Source of the DNA: Herbidospora solisilvae
GTDB taxonomy: Bacteria; Actinomycetota; Actinomycetes; Streptosporangiales; Streptosporangiaceae
NCBI RefSeq assembly: GCF_009901565.1
Contig: NZ_WXEW01000010.1
Location: forward strand, 367,644 to 431,643
Reading direction: 5' to 3'
DNA length: 64,000 nucleotides
In this document: positions 52,493 through 60,884 of the stretch, in pieces
How positions within the stretch are numbered: the first letter of the stretch is position 1
Layout: each line of letters begins with the position of its first letter
The notes under the pieces: model-generated
What the model was told of the DNA's origin: nothing
What the model saw: the letters and a program-made list of their open reading frames with translations, nothing else
Databases searched by the model: none
Translations under genes and position numbers: made by a program

Positions 52493-53941
52493 ATGATGAC
52501 GAACCGACGGCGGCGACGACACGCCGCGCTGCTCATCGGCCTGACGCTGACGGCGCTGACGGCGGCGACCCCGGCGGCGGCCCGGGAACCGTTCTGGCGC
52601 GCCTGCGCGGGTCCGGACACACCGGCGGACCTGGAGTGCGCCGCGATCGAGGTGCCCGTCGACTGGGCCCGACCCCACGGAGCGACGATCACCCTGGACC
52701 TGGCCCGATTACCCGCCACCGAGCCCGCCCGGCGGATCGGCAGCGTGCTCGGCGTGCCCGGCGGCCCCGGGGCCAAGGGCGTCGAGGACCTGCGACGGGC
52801 CGCCGCCGACCTCACCGGGTTGCGGCGCAGGTTCGACCTCGTCGCCTACAACCCGCGCACCAGCGTGTGGCTCGACCGGCTGCCCCCGGCCTGCGAACGA
52901 CCCGCGACGACGCTGTCCGAACCGGCGAGCCCGAAGGAGTACCGCGCCCTGGCCGAGACGATGGCCAAGGGCTTCGAAGCCTGCCGGGAGGCGGACCCGA
53001 CCGGACTGTTCGGCGCCATGGACTCGTTGTCGGTCGCCAGGGACATGGACGCCGTCCGCCGGGCCCTCGGCGAGGAACGGCTCAGCTTCATGGCCAACTC
53101 CTACGGAGGGGTGGCCGCCGTCGCGTACGCCCGGCTGTTCCCGCAGCGCATCCGGGCCATGTACGTCGACGGGACCCCCGACCACGTCGACGGCTGGCTC
53201 GACCAGACGCTCCGCACGCTGCCCGTCCGGGACGCGACCTTCACCCGGTTCGCCGCCTGGTGCGCGGCCACCCCCGCCTGCGCGTTGCACGGGCGCGACG
53301 TGAAGGCGACCTGGCGCGATCTCACCGAGGGCGCCGACCGCACGCCGATCCGGGCGACGTCGGCCCACTTCGGCGAGGTCGAGCTGACCGGATGGCACCT
53401 GCGGAGCTTCGGCTTCATGGCCGATCCCGGCCCCGAGAACACCCGATGGCTGGCTTTCGCCGACGCGATCGACAAGGCCGCCAGGGGCGACGGGTCCGGC
53501 TTCGCCGACGGCGTCATCGGCACCGCGCGCGTCTGGGCCACCCCCGGCATCCTGGCGATGACCTGCGGCGACGGCCGCAGCTACACCGGCTACGCCCAGT
53601 TGGAGGAGTTCCGCCGGCAGGCGCGGCGGATCTCGCCGGACTTCCAGGGAGCGGCGTTCGACACCCTGGGCTGCACCGGCTGGCCGCTGCCGGTCGCCAA
53701 CCCGTCGCGGCCCCTGCCCACCCGCGGCCTGCCGCCGTTCCTGGGCGCGGGCAGCACGTGGGGCGACCACGTGTGGACCGAGTCCCTGACCGGCCGGATC
53801 CCCGGATCGGTGACCGTCGCCTACGACGGCCCCGGTCACGCGCTGTACCTGTCGGGGAAGGCCTGCCCGATCCGGCACGCGACCAGCTACCTCACCCACC
53901 TGAGGCTGCCCCCTCCCGGCACCGTCTGCCCCGCCGAGTGA
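52493..53941 (+). CDS. Secreted alpha/beta hydrolase, S33 tripeptidyl-aminopeptidase type
   Basis: This is a 482-aa exported hydrolase. The signal peptide is basic (NRRRRRHAALLIGLTLTALTAA) with cleavage after AAA near residue 31. The nucleophile Ser is in FMANSYGGVAAVAYA, the oxyanion turn in VPGGPGAKG, and the His in YDGPGHALYLSG. The family removes N-terminal tripeptides in Streptomyces. CATAGT at 52480-52485, 7 nt before the ATG, suggests a leaderless mRNA and overlaps the divergent kinase start. Confidence 0.85.
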   Translation: MMTNRRRRRHAALLIGLTLTALTAATPAAAREPFWRACAGPDTPADLECAAIEVPVDWARPHGATITLDLARLPATEPARRIGSVLGVPGGPGAKGVEDLRRAAADLTGLRRRFDLVAYNPRTSVWLDRLPPACERPATTLSEPASPKEYRALAETMAKGFEACREADPTGLFGAMDSLSVARDMDAVRRALGEERLSFMANSYGGVAAVAYARLFPQRIRAMYVDGTPDHVDGWLDQTLRTLPVRDATFTRFAAWCAATPACALHGRDVKATWRDLTEGADRTPIRATSAHFGEVELTGWHLRSFGFMADPGPENTRWLAFADAIDKAARGDGSGFADGVIGTARVWATPGILAMTCGDGRSYTGYAQLEEFRRQARRISPDFQGAAFDTLGCTGWPLPVANPSRPLPTRGLPPFLGAGSTWGDHVWTESLTGRIPGSVTVAYDGPGHALYLSGKACPIRHATSYLTHLRLPPPGTVCPAE

Positions 53942-53955
53942 TCGCGCCGCGATCC

Positions 53956-53961
53956 TAGAGT
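53956..53961 (+). promoter_or_regulatory. Leaderless -10 element of the VOC gene
   Basis: TAGAGT, 7 nt before the ATG at 53969; no ribosome site is visible between them. Confidence 0.45.
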
Positions 53962-53968
53962 GGGCCGC

Positions 53969-54304
53969 ATGGACCTGTTCGCGGGAATCCCCGTCACCGA
54001 CTACCGGCGCGCCCTGGACTGGTACGAACGTCTCCTGGGCGCGCCCCCGGCGTTCTTCCCCAACGACGTCGAGGCCGTGTGGGAGCTGGCCGAACACCGC
54101 TACCTCTACGTCGAGCTCCGTCCCGAACGCGCGGGCCGCGCCCTGCAGACCCTCTTCGTCGACGACTACGACGCCCGGGTGGCGGCGATCTCCGCGCGCG
54201 GCATCGACCCGGTCACGCGGGAGACCTACGAGAACGGCGTCCGCAAGGCGACCTACCACGACCCCGACGGCAACGAGGTCGGGATCGGCGGAGGCCCCGC
54301 CTGA
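53969..54304 (+). CDS. VOC-family small protein
   Basis: This is a 111-aa single VOC module: FAGIPVTDYRRALDWYERLLG, a central strand LYVELRP, and the C-terminal DPDGNEVGIGGGP. It is probably a homodimer with a metal-dependent or binding function. It is followed about 96 bp later by the DGPF/sigma pair. The start codon was chosen from the leaderless -10. Confidence 0.8.
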   Translation: MDLFAGIPVTDYRRALDWYERLLGAPPAFFPNDVEAVWELAEHRYLYVELRPERAGRALQTLFVDDYDARVAAISARGIDPVTRETYENGVRKATYHDPDGNEVGIGGGPA

Positions 54305-54400
54305 GGAGGATTTTCCCCGGGCCGTGTCGATCCGCGGACCGCCCGTTCGACAAGGGGGTGCGCGGGCCGGAAGGCGGCCCCGCCCGACAAGGAGGACACG

Positions 54401-54775
54401 ATGCCGAGGTACATGCTGATCATGCGGGGCACCGACGAGAGCAACGCGGCCATGATGGCCTCGATCGACGAGGCGATGGCCGCGACCGGCCGGTTCATCG
54501 AGGACATGATGAAGGCCGGCGTCCTCCTCGCGGCCGAGGGCCTGGACGATCCGGCGCGCGGCGTCGTCGTCGACTTCGGCGGCGAGACCCCGGTGGTCAC
54601 CGACGGGCCCTACGGCGAGACCAGGGAACTGTTCGGCGGCTACTTCCTCATCGAGGTCGCCACGGGGGAGGAGGCGGTCGAGTGGGCCACGCGGGTCCCG
54701 GCGGTCCGCGGCTCCAAGATCGAGATCCGGCGGGTGGCCGAGGCCGACGAGGTCCCGCCCGGCAGCCGGGCCTGA
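54401..54775 (+). CDS. DGPF (YCII-related) protein paired with ECF sigma factor
   Basis: This is a 124-aa YCII-like protein (MPRYMLIMRGTDES; TDGPYGETRELFGGYFLIEV). The DGP motif is diagnostic for proteins linked to ECF42 sigma factors, though position four is Tyr, not Phe. Function is unknown; related YCII proteins may be enzymes or small-molecule binders. AAGGAGG lies 6 nt before the ATG. The sigma gene starts on the last base of the stop codon. Confidence 0.88.
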   Translation: MPRYMLIMRGTDESNAAMMASIDEAMAATGRFIEDMMKAGVLLAAEGLDDPARGVVVDFGGETPVVTDGPYGETRELFGGYFLIEVATGEEAVEWATRVPAVRGSKIEIRRVAEADEVPPGSRA

Positions 54776-56031
54776 TGGACACCACCGACGTCGAGGCCGT
54801 CTGGCGGGTCGAGTCGGCCCGGATCGTCGCCGCGCTGACCCGGTTGACCGGCGACTTCGGGCTGGCCGAGGACGCCGCCCAGGAGGCGGTGACCGAGGCG
54901 CTGACGTCGTGGCCGCGCGCCTCCCCGGCCAACCCGGCCGGCTGGCTGATGGCCGCGGCCCGGCGTCGGGCGATCGACACGATCCGCCGCCGGGCCGCCC
55001 TCCACGACCGCTACGCCCTGCTCGCGGCCGGTGCGGAGACGGCCGAGCGGGAGGCCGACCCCGACGGGATCGGTGACGACGTCCTGGCGCTGATGTTCGT
55101 GAGCTGCCACCCGGTGCTCTCCCGCGAGGCCCGGGTGGCGCTGACACTGCGTGTCGTCGGCGGTCTGTCCAGCGAGGAGATCGCCCGCGCGTTCCTGGTG
55201 CCCGTCCCGACGGTGCAGGCCCGGATCACCCGGGCCAAGAAGACGATCGCGGCGGCCGGGGTGCCGTTCGAGCTCCCGCCCGCCCACGAGCGCCGCGACC
55301 GGTTGGCCGGCGTATTGAGCGTCCTCTACGTGATCTTCACCGAGGGCTCGACGGCCACGTCGGGCGACCGGCTGCTGCGCCCCGACGTCGCGTACGAGGC
55401 GATCCGGCTGACCCGGACCCTGGCCGCGCTGCAGCCCGACGAGCCGGAGGTGCACGGCCTGCTGGCCCTGTGCGAGCTGACGGCCGCGCGTTTCCCCGCC
55501 CGCACCGCGCCAGACGGCACCCCCATCCTGCTCGACGCCCAGGACCGCCGGTCGTGGGACCCCGCGGCGATCCACCGCGGCCTGACCGCCCTGGCCAGGG
55601 CCACGAAGCGAGGCCTCGGCCCCTACGCCCTCCAGGCCGCGATCGCCGCCGTCCACACCGCTGCCCCCTCGGCCGAGGCGACCGACTGGGACCGGATCGT
55701 GCTCCTCTACGAGGCCCTCGGCCGCGTCGCCCCCTCGCCGCTGGTCGACCTCAACCGCGCCGTCGCCGTCGCCATGGCCGGCGACCCGGCCCAGGCCCTG
55801 GTCATCGTGGACGCCCTGATCGCCGCCGGCCGCCTCCCGGGTTCGCACCTCGTCCCGACCGTACGCGGCGAACTCCTGACCCGCCTCGGCCGGCTGCCGG
55901 AGGCCCGCGCCGAACTGGAGACGGCCGCCCGGTTGTGCGCCAACGACCGCGAACGCACGGTCCTGCTCCGCAAGGCGGCGGCGCTCGACTTCTCCGACAA
56001 GTGTTGGAGAAGTGGTATCGTCGAGGCATGA
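54775..56031 (+). CDS. ECF42-type RNA polymerase sigma factor with C-terminal TPR extension
   Basis: This is a 418-aa sigma factor. Region 2 (GDFGLAEDAAQEAVTEAL; ANPAGWLMAAARRRAIDTIRRR) and region 4 (ALTLRVVGGLSSEEIARAFLVPVPTVQARITRAKKTI) fill the first ~175 residues. The rest is an ECF42-type extension with TPR-like helices (LLYEALGRVAPSPLVDLNRAVAVAMAGDPAQAL). ECF42 factors lack an anti-sigma factor and rely on this extension. They direct transcription of linked DGPF genes. The last codons contain the next gene's operator. Confidence 0.9.
   Translation: MDTTDVEAVWRVESARIVAALTRLTGDFGLAEDAAQEAVTEALTSWPRASPANPAGWLMAAARRRAIDTIRRRAALHDRYALLAAGAETAEREADPDGIGDDVLALMFVSCHPVLSREARVALTLRVVGGLSSEEIARAFLVPVPTVQARITRAKKTIAAAGVPFELPPAHERRDRLAGVLSVLYVIFTEGSTATSGDRLLRPDVAYEAIRLTRTLAALQPDEPEVHGLLALCELTAARFPARTAPDGTPILLDAQDRRSWDPAAIHRGLTALARATKRGLGPYALQAAIAAVHTAAPSAEATDWDRIVLLYEALGRVAPSPLVDLNRAVAVAMAGDPAQALVIVDALIAAGRLPGSHLVPTVRGELLTRLGRLPEARAELETAARLCANDRERTVLLRKAAALDFSDKCWRSGIVEA
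55990..56021 (+). promoter_or_regulatory. TetR operator and leaderless promoter inside the sigma gene
   Basis: A near-perfect palindrome spans 55990-56011: TTCTCCGACA, 2-bp centre, TGTTGGAGAA (9 of 10 pairs). The -10 TATCGT follows at 56016-56021, 6 nt before the TetR ATG. The codons over this stretch (TGT, AGA, AGT, GGT) are unlike the rest of the sigma gene. Confidence 0.65.
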
Positions 56032-56612
56032 ACCGCAGCACCGACCCGCGGGCCGTTCGCACCAGGAACCGGCTCGCTCAGGCGTTCACCGCCGTCGCCG
56101 GGGAGGCGCCCGTCTCGGTCAGCGCCATCGTCGAGCGGGCCGGGCTCAACCGGTCGTCGTTCTACGCCCACTTCGACTCCACCAGTGAGCTCGCCCTCTA
56201 CGTACTGGAGCAGGCCCTCATCGAGATCTCGGTCGAGGACCTGCGGGCCCGCACCAGCGGGGCGGCCGAGGGCGTCGAGGCCTCGCGGGTCGTGGTGGGG
56301 CGCATCCTCGACCAGGTCGAAGGGCAGCGGGCCGACCTGGTGGCGGTGTTCACCTCGACCGCCGGAGGGGACGCCCGGGTGCTCTTCGGGGAGCGGATCC
56401 GGGCCAACCTGACCGGCTACCTCGAAGTCGCCGCGCCGGAGCGATCCAGCGCCGAACGGGCCACGGCGGCCGTGATGGTCGGGTCGGGGCTGGCCTCGGC
56501 GGTGGTCGCGTGGTTGCTGGGGGAGATCGACTGCTCGCGCGACGACCTGCTCGACCTCCTCGTCGGGCTGGTGCCCGACTGGCTCAACGGATTACCCCGA
56601 CCTCCCCGTTGA
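56028..56612 (+). CDS. TetR-family transcriptional regulator
   Basis: This is a 194-aa repressor with the N-terminal HTH (TRNRLAQAFTAVAGEAPVSVSAIVERAGLNRSSFYAHFDSTSELALYVL) and an all-helical ligand domain. The ATG overlaps the sigma-factor stop as ATGA, but its own promoter and operator lie directly upstream, so it is probably autoregulated. The next gene, an SDR, follows by 27 bp and is the likely target along with itself. Confidence 0.87.
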   Translation: MNRSTDPRAVRTRNRLAQAFTAVAGEAPVSVSAIVERAGLNRSSFYAHFDSTSELALYVLEQALIEISVEDLRARTSGAAEGVEASRVVVGRILDQVEGQRADLVAVFTSTAGGDARVLFGERIRANLTGYLEVAAPERSSAERATAAVMVGSGLASAVVAWLLGEIDCSRDDLLDLLVGLVPDWLNGLPRPPR

Positions 56613-56639
56613 GACCAGGACACCAGAGGAGAGAGAACC

Positions 56640-57431
56640 ATGGATCTGCACCTGAAGGGCCGCCGGGCCCTCGTCACCGGATCGAGCTCGGGCCTCGGCG
56701 AGGCCATCGCCCGGCTGCTCGCCACCGAGGGGGCCGAAGTCGTCGTCCACGGGCGGAACGCCGCCCGGACCGAGGCCGTCGCCGAGGCGATCCGCGAAGA
56801 GGGAGGCGCCGCCGTGACCGCCGTCGGCGATCTCGGCACGGACGATGAGGCCGACGCCGTCGCCGCGAGCGCCGGGCCGGTCGACATCCTCGTCAACAAC
56901 GCCGGCGTCTACGACCGGCTCGGGTGGGACGAGCTGAGCTCCGGCGACTGGGCCGGCATCTACAACGTCAACGTCATCGCGGCGGCCCGCATGATCCGCC
57001 GCCTCGTGCCCGGCATGCGGGCACGCGGATGGGGGCGGGTGATCCAGATCGGCGGCGGGCTGGCCTCCCAGCCGATGGCCGACGCGCCCCACTACAACGC
57101 GACCCTCGCCGCCCGCCACAACCTCGCCACCTCGCTCGCGCGCGAGCTCAAGGGCACCGGCGTGACCTCCAACGTCGTGTCACCGGGGGCCGTGCTCGTC
57201 GACCACGTGCGGGAGCTCGTCACCCAGATCGCGCCCGCGCGCGGCTGGTCGGGGGAGTGGGCGGACCTGGAACGGGCCGCCTCCGACGAGTGGGTGCCCA
57301 ACGACGCCGACCGGTTCGGCCGCCCCGACGAGATCGCCGGAGCCGTCGCCTACCTGTGCGGCCCGTACGCGGACTACGTCAGCGGCGCGACCCTCCGCGT
57401 CGACGGCGGGACCGTGCGGAGCGCGTTCTAG
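56640..57431 (+). CDS. SDR-family protein with altered catalytic residues
   Basis: This is a 263-aa SDR. The cofactor motif TGSSSGLGEAIA and NNAGVY are present. The catalytic Ser position reads IQIGGGLAS (Gly) and the Tyr motif is HYNATLAARHN, so the usual YxxxK Lys is Leu. The protein may bind NAD(P) without classical catalysis, or use another residue. GGAGAG precedes the ATG. Placement behind TetR suggests joint regulation. Confidence 0.83.
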   Translation: MDLHLKGRRALVTGSSSGLGEAIARLLATEGAEVVVHGRNAARTEAVAEAIREEGGAAVTAVGDLGTDDEADAVAASAGPVDILVNNAGVYDRLGWDELSSGDWAGIYNVNVIAAARMIRRLVPGMRARGWGRVIQIGGGLASQPMADAPHYNATLAARHNLATSLARELKGTGVTSNVVSPGAVLVDHVRELVTQIAPARGWSGEWADLERAASDEWVPNDADRFGRPDEIAGAVAYLCGPYADYVSGATLRVDGGTVRSAF

Positions 57432-58282
57432 GGTTTGACGGCCACGCCGCCGTAGGCCCACGCGTGCCCGCCGCCGGGGATGGGAGCCTGGTACTCGTCC
57501 TCGTCCGGCCGCCAGGTGACGACCTCGACGACGCCCGGAGGCACCAGCGTCCACCCGTCGAAGAAGCTCGTCACCTGCGCGTGGGTCCGGGGGACCATGG
57601 ACGCCGGGCCCTTGTCGTAGGGCTTGGTGAACTGGTCCTCCTCCACTTGCGGCGCGAAGTCGAGTGTGATGTGCGACAGCAGCAGGTGGCTTCCCGACGG
57701 CACGACCGCCTTGTAGTGCTCGACGAGCTCGCCCGGCTTGTCGCCGTCGGTGACGAAGTGCAGCACCCCGGCCATGATGATCCCGACCGGCTGGGAGAAG
57801 TCGAGCACGTCGACCACCTCGCGGTGCGACAGGATGTGGTCGGGATCGCGTAAGTCGGCCTCGATGACGGTGGTCCGGCCCTCGTCGCTGCTGGTCAGCA
57901 GCGCCCGCCCGTGCACCAGGACGATCGGGTCGTTGTCGACGTACACCACCCGGGAGGCGGGGTTGACCGCCTGGGCGATCTCGTGGGTGTTGCCCTGCGT
58001 CGGGATGCCGGTGCCGATGTCGAGGAACTGCCGGATGCCGGCCTCGGCGAGGTGGCGCACGGCCCGGCTGAGGAAGGCCCGATGGGCGCGCACCCCCTCG
58101 CGGGTGCCCGGCGACAACTTGATGAGCTGCTCGCCTGCCTCGCGGTCGGCGGCGAAGTGGTCCTTGCCGCCGAGGAGGTAGTCGTAGATGCGGGCGGGGT
58201 GAGGGATCGTCGGATCGATCCGGGTGAGCGGCGGAGCGTCACCGGCGGACTCGGCCCTGGGACCGTTGGGGAAACCGGCCAT
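57428..58282 (-). CDS. DUF574-type S-adenosylmethionine-dependent methyltransferase
   Basis: This is a 284-aa protein of the actinomycete-specific DUF574 family: PHPARIYDYLLGGKDHFAADREAGEQL, the SAM-binding FLDIGTGIPTQGNTHEIA, VYVDNDPIVLVHGRALL, and a C-terminal GYGGVAVKP-like end (AYGGVAVKP). The substrate is unknown; genomes of this group carry many copies. GAGGGAG lies 7-8 nt before the ATG. A LacI-type palindrome lies 27 nt upstream of the start. Confidence 0.88.
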   Translation of the reverse strand: MAGFPNGPRAESAGDAPPLTRIDPTIPHPARIYDYLLGGKDHFAADREAGEQLIKLSPGTREGVRAHRAFLSRAVRHLAEAGIRQFLDIGTGIPTQGNTHEIAQAVNPASRVVYVDNDPIVLVHGRALLTSSDEGRTTVIEADLRDPDHILSHREVVDVLDFSQPVGIIMAGVLHFVTDGDKPGELVEHYKAVVPSGSHLLLSHITLDFAPQVEEDQFTKPYDKGPASMVPRTHAQVTSFFDGWTLVPPGVVEVVTWRPDEDEYQAPIPGGGHAWAYGGVAVKP

Positions 58283-58308
58283 TACTTTCTCCCTCAGTCG
58301 TCTTTCTG

Positions 58309-58322
58309 TGTTAACGCTCACA
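58309..58322. promoter_or_regulatory. LacI-type palindrome before the methyltransferase gene
   Basis: TGTTAACGCTCACA, related to the sites at 59993-60006 and 63161-63174. It fits a central-CG LacI-family operator. Confidence 0.4.
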
Positions 58323-58454
58323 CCGTAGCTCGTCAGGTGGTGATATGACCTGATAGCAGATCAAATTATGGTTGCGATCGCCGGTCTGAAATCGGTCGCC
58401 GGACTTTCTGTCGGACATTTCTGCTGCATTCGCGCGAATCCGACTGATCGCGGG

Positions 58455-58494
58455 GGCTCGTGCGGGAATGGAGGCGTTCATTCCCGCACGAGCC
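58455..58494 (-). terminator. Perfect 16-bp hairpin after the esterase gene
   Basis: Arms GGCTCGTGCGGGAATG (58455-58470) and its exact complement (58479-58494) flank an 8-nt loop. The hairpin begins 5 nt after the minus-strand esterase stop. There is no T-tract. Its stem strength and position make it a very likely terminator. Confidence 0.8.
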
Positions 58495-58499
58495 GGCCG

Positions 58500-59828
58500 T
58501 CAGGCGGTCGTACAGGAGGCGCCGTTGAGCGTGAACGACGCCGGCGCCGCGGTGTTGCCCGTGTGGGTGGCCTGGAAGCCGATGTCGAGCGTCGCGCCCG
58601 CCGCCAGGTTGGCGTTGTAACCGACGTTGGTCGCGGTCACCGCCCCGCCGGCCGGGCTGTAGGCGGCGTTCCACCCGCCGGTGATGGCCTGCCCCGACGG
58701 CAGGGTGAAGCGCAGCGACCAGCCGTTCAACGCCGTCGGCCCGGTGTTGGTGATCCTGATCGCGGCCGTGAACCCGTTGTTCCAGGCGTTCATCGTGTAC
58801 GACACCCGGCACGCCCCCGTGCCCGGACTCGGCGAAGGACTGGGCGACGGGCTCGGCGAAGGACTGGGCGAGGCCGACGGCGAGGGGCTCGGCGAGGGCG
58901 TGGGCGAGGTGAACTGCGTGAAGAAGCGCCACACCTCGGCCGGCACCCAGGTCCGGGACCCGCTGTCACCGGTCGCGCCGTCCTGCGGGGCGGCGATGTG
59001 GCCCTCGTCGAAGGCCGCCCAGGCGACCGGATAGCCGGCCTGGCATCCGGAGTAGGTGGTGACCCGGTGCGACAGGCTGCCCTGGGAGGGCTCCGGCGGG
59101 TTCTGCGCCGTGCAGCCGTTGTTGCGGACGAACCGGTCGCGCAGCGTCCGCCCCTGCGAGATCGCCAGCACGTTGTCGCGCAGCCCGTGGATGCCGAGGT
59201 AGGCGATCGGCTGGGTGCCGCCGCTGCACCCGCTCAGCTGCGCGCCCGACTGCACCGCGACCGCGCGGAAGACGTTGGACCGCGCGCACGCCAGCGCGTT
59301 CGACATGGCGCCGCCGTAGCTGAAGCCGACCGCGAACCGCTGGGCGGTGTCGACGCACAGGTCGGACTCGATCTGGCCGATGATGGTGTCGACGAGCGTG
59401 ACGTCCTCGCCGCCGGAGTTGGCCCACCCGTTGTTGAGCCCCTGGGGCGCGACGAAGATGGCGCTGTTGTTCGCCAGTCGCTGCAGGCCGTAGTAGGACC
59501 ACAGGTCCCGCTGGACGGTCTGCCCGGTGGCCACGTCGGTGGCGGTGCCGTTCAGCCAGTGGAACCCGAAGACCAGGCGGTAGGGCCGGGTGTTGTCGTA
59601 GTTGTCCGGCACCCGCAGGATGTACGACCGGCTCTTGCCGTTGTGCTGGAGCGAGTAGGTGCCACTGCGCAGGGTGGGCGTCTTGCCGCAGCCCGCGGTC
59701 GCGGCCAGGACGGCCGCCTCACCCGAGGGCCCGGCGGCGCTGTGGCCCGACGCGGCGGGACCCCAGGCCAGGATGACGAGCGCCGCGGCCCCGGCGGCGG
59801 CGAGGACCGATCGAGTTCGTGTGATCAC
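58500..59828 (-). CDS. Secreted CE1/PHB-depolymerase-like esterase with CBM2
   Basis: This is a 442-aa exported protein. After a signal peptide (residues ~1-28) an LpqC/feruloyl-esterase-like domain follows, with nucleophile Ser in VGFSYGGAMSNA, Asp in GLRDN and His in DEGHIAAP. A Pro-Ser linker separates it from a CBM2 (CRVSYTMNAWNNGFTAAIRITNTG ends in NGASC). It probably releases ferulic or acetyl groups from plant xylan bound through the CBM. AAGGA lies 6 nt before the GTG. A LacI-type operator lies ~165 bp upstream. Confidence 0.9.
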   Translation of the reverse strand: MITRTRSVLAAAGAAALVILAWGPAASGHSAAGPSGEAAVLAATAGCGKTPTLRSGTYSLQHNGKSRSYILRVPDNYDNTRPYRLVFGFHWLNGTATDVATGQTVQRDLWSYYGLQRLANNSAIFVAPQGLNNGWANSGGEDVTLVDTIIGQIESDLCVDTAQRFAVGFSYGGAMSNALACARSNVFRAVAVQSGAQLSGCSGGTQPIAYLGIHGLRDNVLAISQGRTLRDRFVRNNGCTAQNPPEPSQGSLSHRVTTYSGCQAGYPVAWAAFDEGHIAAPQDGATGDSGSRTWVPAEVWRFFTQFTSPTPSPSPSPSASPSPSPSPSPSPSPSPGTGACRVSYTMNAWNNGFTAAIRITNTGPTALNGWSLRFTLPSGQAITGGWNAAYSPAGGAVTATNVGYNANLAAGATLDIGFQATHTGNTAAPASFTLNGASCTTA

Positions 59829-60202
59829 GTGAGTTCCTTGGGGGGTTGGGTGCCGGAGACCGGGCTCCTTTCCGTCCCTTCCGAGCGGCGAATCCCCGCG
59901 CCGACGCGACTGGACGGATTGCCGGATTCTCCTGCCGGGAGACGGCCGGGCCACGGGACCGGCCTGGCGGCAAGAGAAGCGAAACGGCATGCTGTTATCG
60001 CTAACATCCGGATTTCGCGGTCACCGTAGGCAGGCGTCGGAGCGGCTGTCAAGAATGGCGTTCGGACCGTCGAGAGGCGAAATCGGCCGATTCACGCGCG
60101 TGCCACCAGGGATGCGTTGAGCGCTGGACCCGGCGGAGGTGTAATTTTCAGCACGCCGTCGCGACCGGAGCGCACGGGATCGCCGGCCCCTCGTCGTTGA
60201 GG
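59829..60202. other. Esterase upstream region
   Basis: This 374-bp gap holds the esterase promoter, a LacI-type palindrome at 59993-60006, and no gene I can support. The stretch 60040-60200 near the MarR gene end shows no ribosome site or family motif. Confidence 0.5.
59993..60006. promoter_or_regulatory. LacI-type palindrome upstream of the esterase
   Basis: TGTTA-TCGC-TAACA has perfect 5-bp arms around a central CG. It shares TGTTAWCGCT with the sites at 63161 and 58309, as expected for one LacI-family repressor. Confidence 0.55.
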
Positions 60203-60679
60203 TCAGGTGTCGGCGGGGTCCTCGTCGGTGGTGAGGTTGTCGAGGACGGCCTCCGACAGTGCGGCCAGGCTGTCGAGCTGGCGTGGGGTGACGACGTCGA
60301 GGAAGACGCGGCGGACGTAGTCGATGTGCAGCGGGACGGCCTTGGTGATGGCCTCGTGGCCGGCGGGGGTGAGGGTGATCTGCTGGCCGCGGGGGTCGTC
60401 GGCGCAGGGGTTGCGCTCGACCTGTCCGCGCGTGACCATCCGCGAGATCTGGTGCGTGAGCCGGGTCTTCTCCCAGCGGAGCCGTTCGCGCAGTTCGAAG
60501 ACGCGCAGGCTGTTGTCCGGCTGCATCCACAACGTGCTGAGGACGGCGTAGTCGGCCAGCGACAGGCCGGTGTCGTTGAGCAGTTGCCGGTTCATGTGGC
60601 GGCGCAGGTCCTCCTGCATGGTGAGGAAGGCGTACCAGGCACGCCGCTCGCGGTCGCTCAGCTCCCCGGGCTCGGTCAT
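60203..60679 (-). CDS. MarR-family transcriptional regulator
   Basis: This is a 158-aa winged-helix repressor: HMNRQLLNDTGLSLADYAVLSTL, LRVFELRERLRWEKTRLTHQISRMVTRGQV, and a wing DPRGQQITLTPAG. A leaderless -10 TAGCCT (minus strand, 60691-60686) lies 6 nt before the ATG. The 205-bp region to the divergent SDR genes carries several palindromes, so it likely represses itself and those genes. Confidence 0.9.
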   Translation of the reverse strand: MTEPGELSDRERRAWYAFLTMQEDLRRHMNRQLLNDTGLSLADYAVLSTLWMQPDNSLRVFELRERLRWEKTRLTHQISRMVTRGQVERNPCADDPRGQQITLTPAGHEAITKAVPLHIDYVRRVFLDVVTPRQLDSLAALSEAVLDNLTTDEDPADT

Positions 60680-60697
60680 CCACCCAGGCTACCGAAT

Positions 60698-60861
60698 GGA
60701 TGACACGTCCCCCTTCGCCGAATCAGGACTGCTCGGCAGAAGCCCCGTCGAGGCGGGGTGATGACACGTCACCCCAGCTCCAGGGGCTTGACCGGACATA
60801 TGCCGATATTTGCCATTTCAAAAAGGGTGATGCATCATCCTTCTCAGGGTGATGCATCACC
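60698..60861. promoter_or_regulatory. Cluster of four palindromic operator-like sites
   Basis: Site 1 (60698-60710) GGATGACACGTCC. Site 2 (60755-60775) has arms GGGGTGA and TCACCCC around TGACACG, sharing ATGACACGTC with site 1. Sites 3 and 4 are GGTGATGCATCATC (60826-60839) and the perfect GGTGATGCATCACC (60848-60861), with centres 22 bp apart, two helical turns. They probably serve MarR and the divergent SDR gene. Confidence 0.6.
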
Positions 60862-60884
60862 CACCCATATGGAAAGAAGTGATC

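Noticed and set aside
58800..58915. Ser-Pro repeats as a DNA repeat element
   Set aside because: They encode the flexible linker between esterase and CBM2, common in secreted enzymes.
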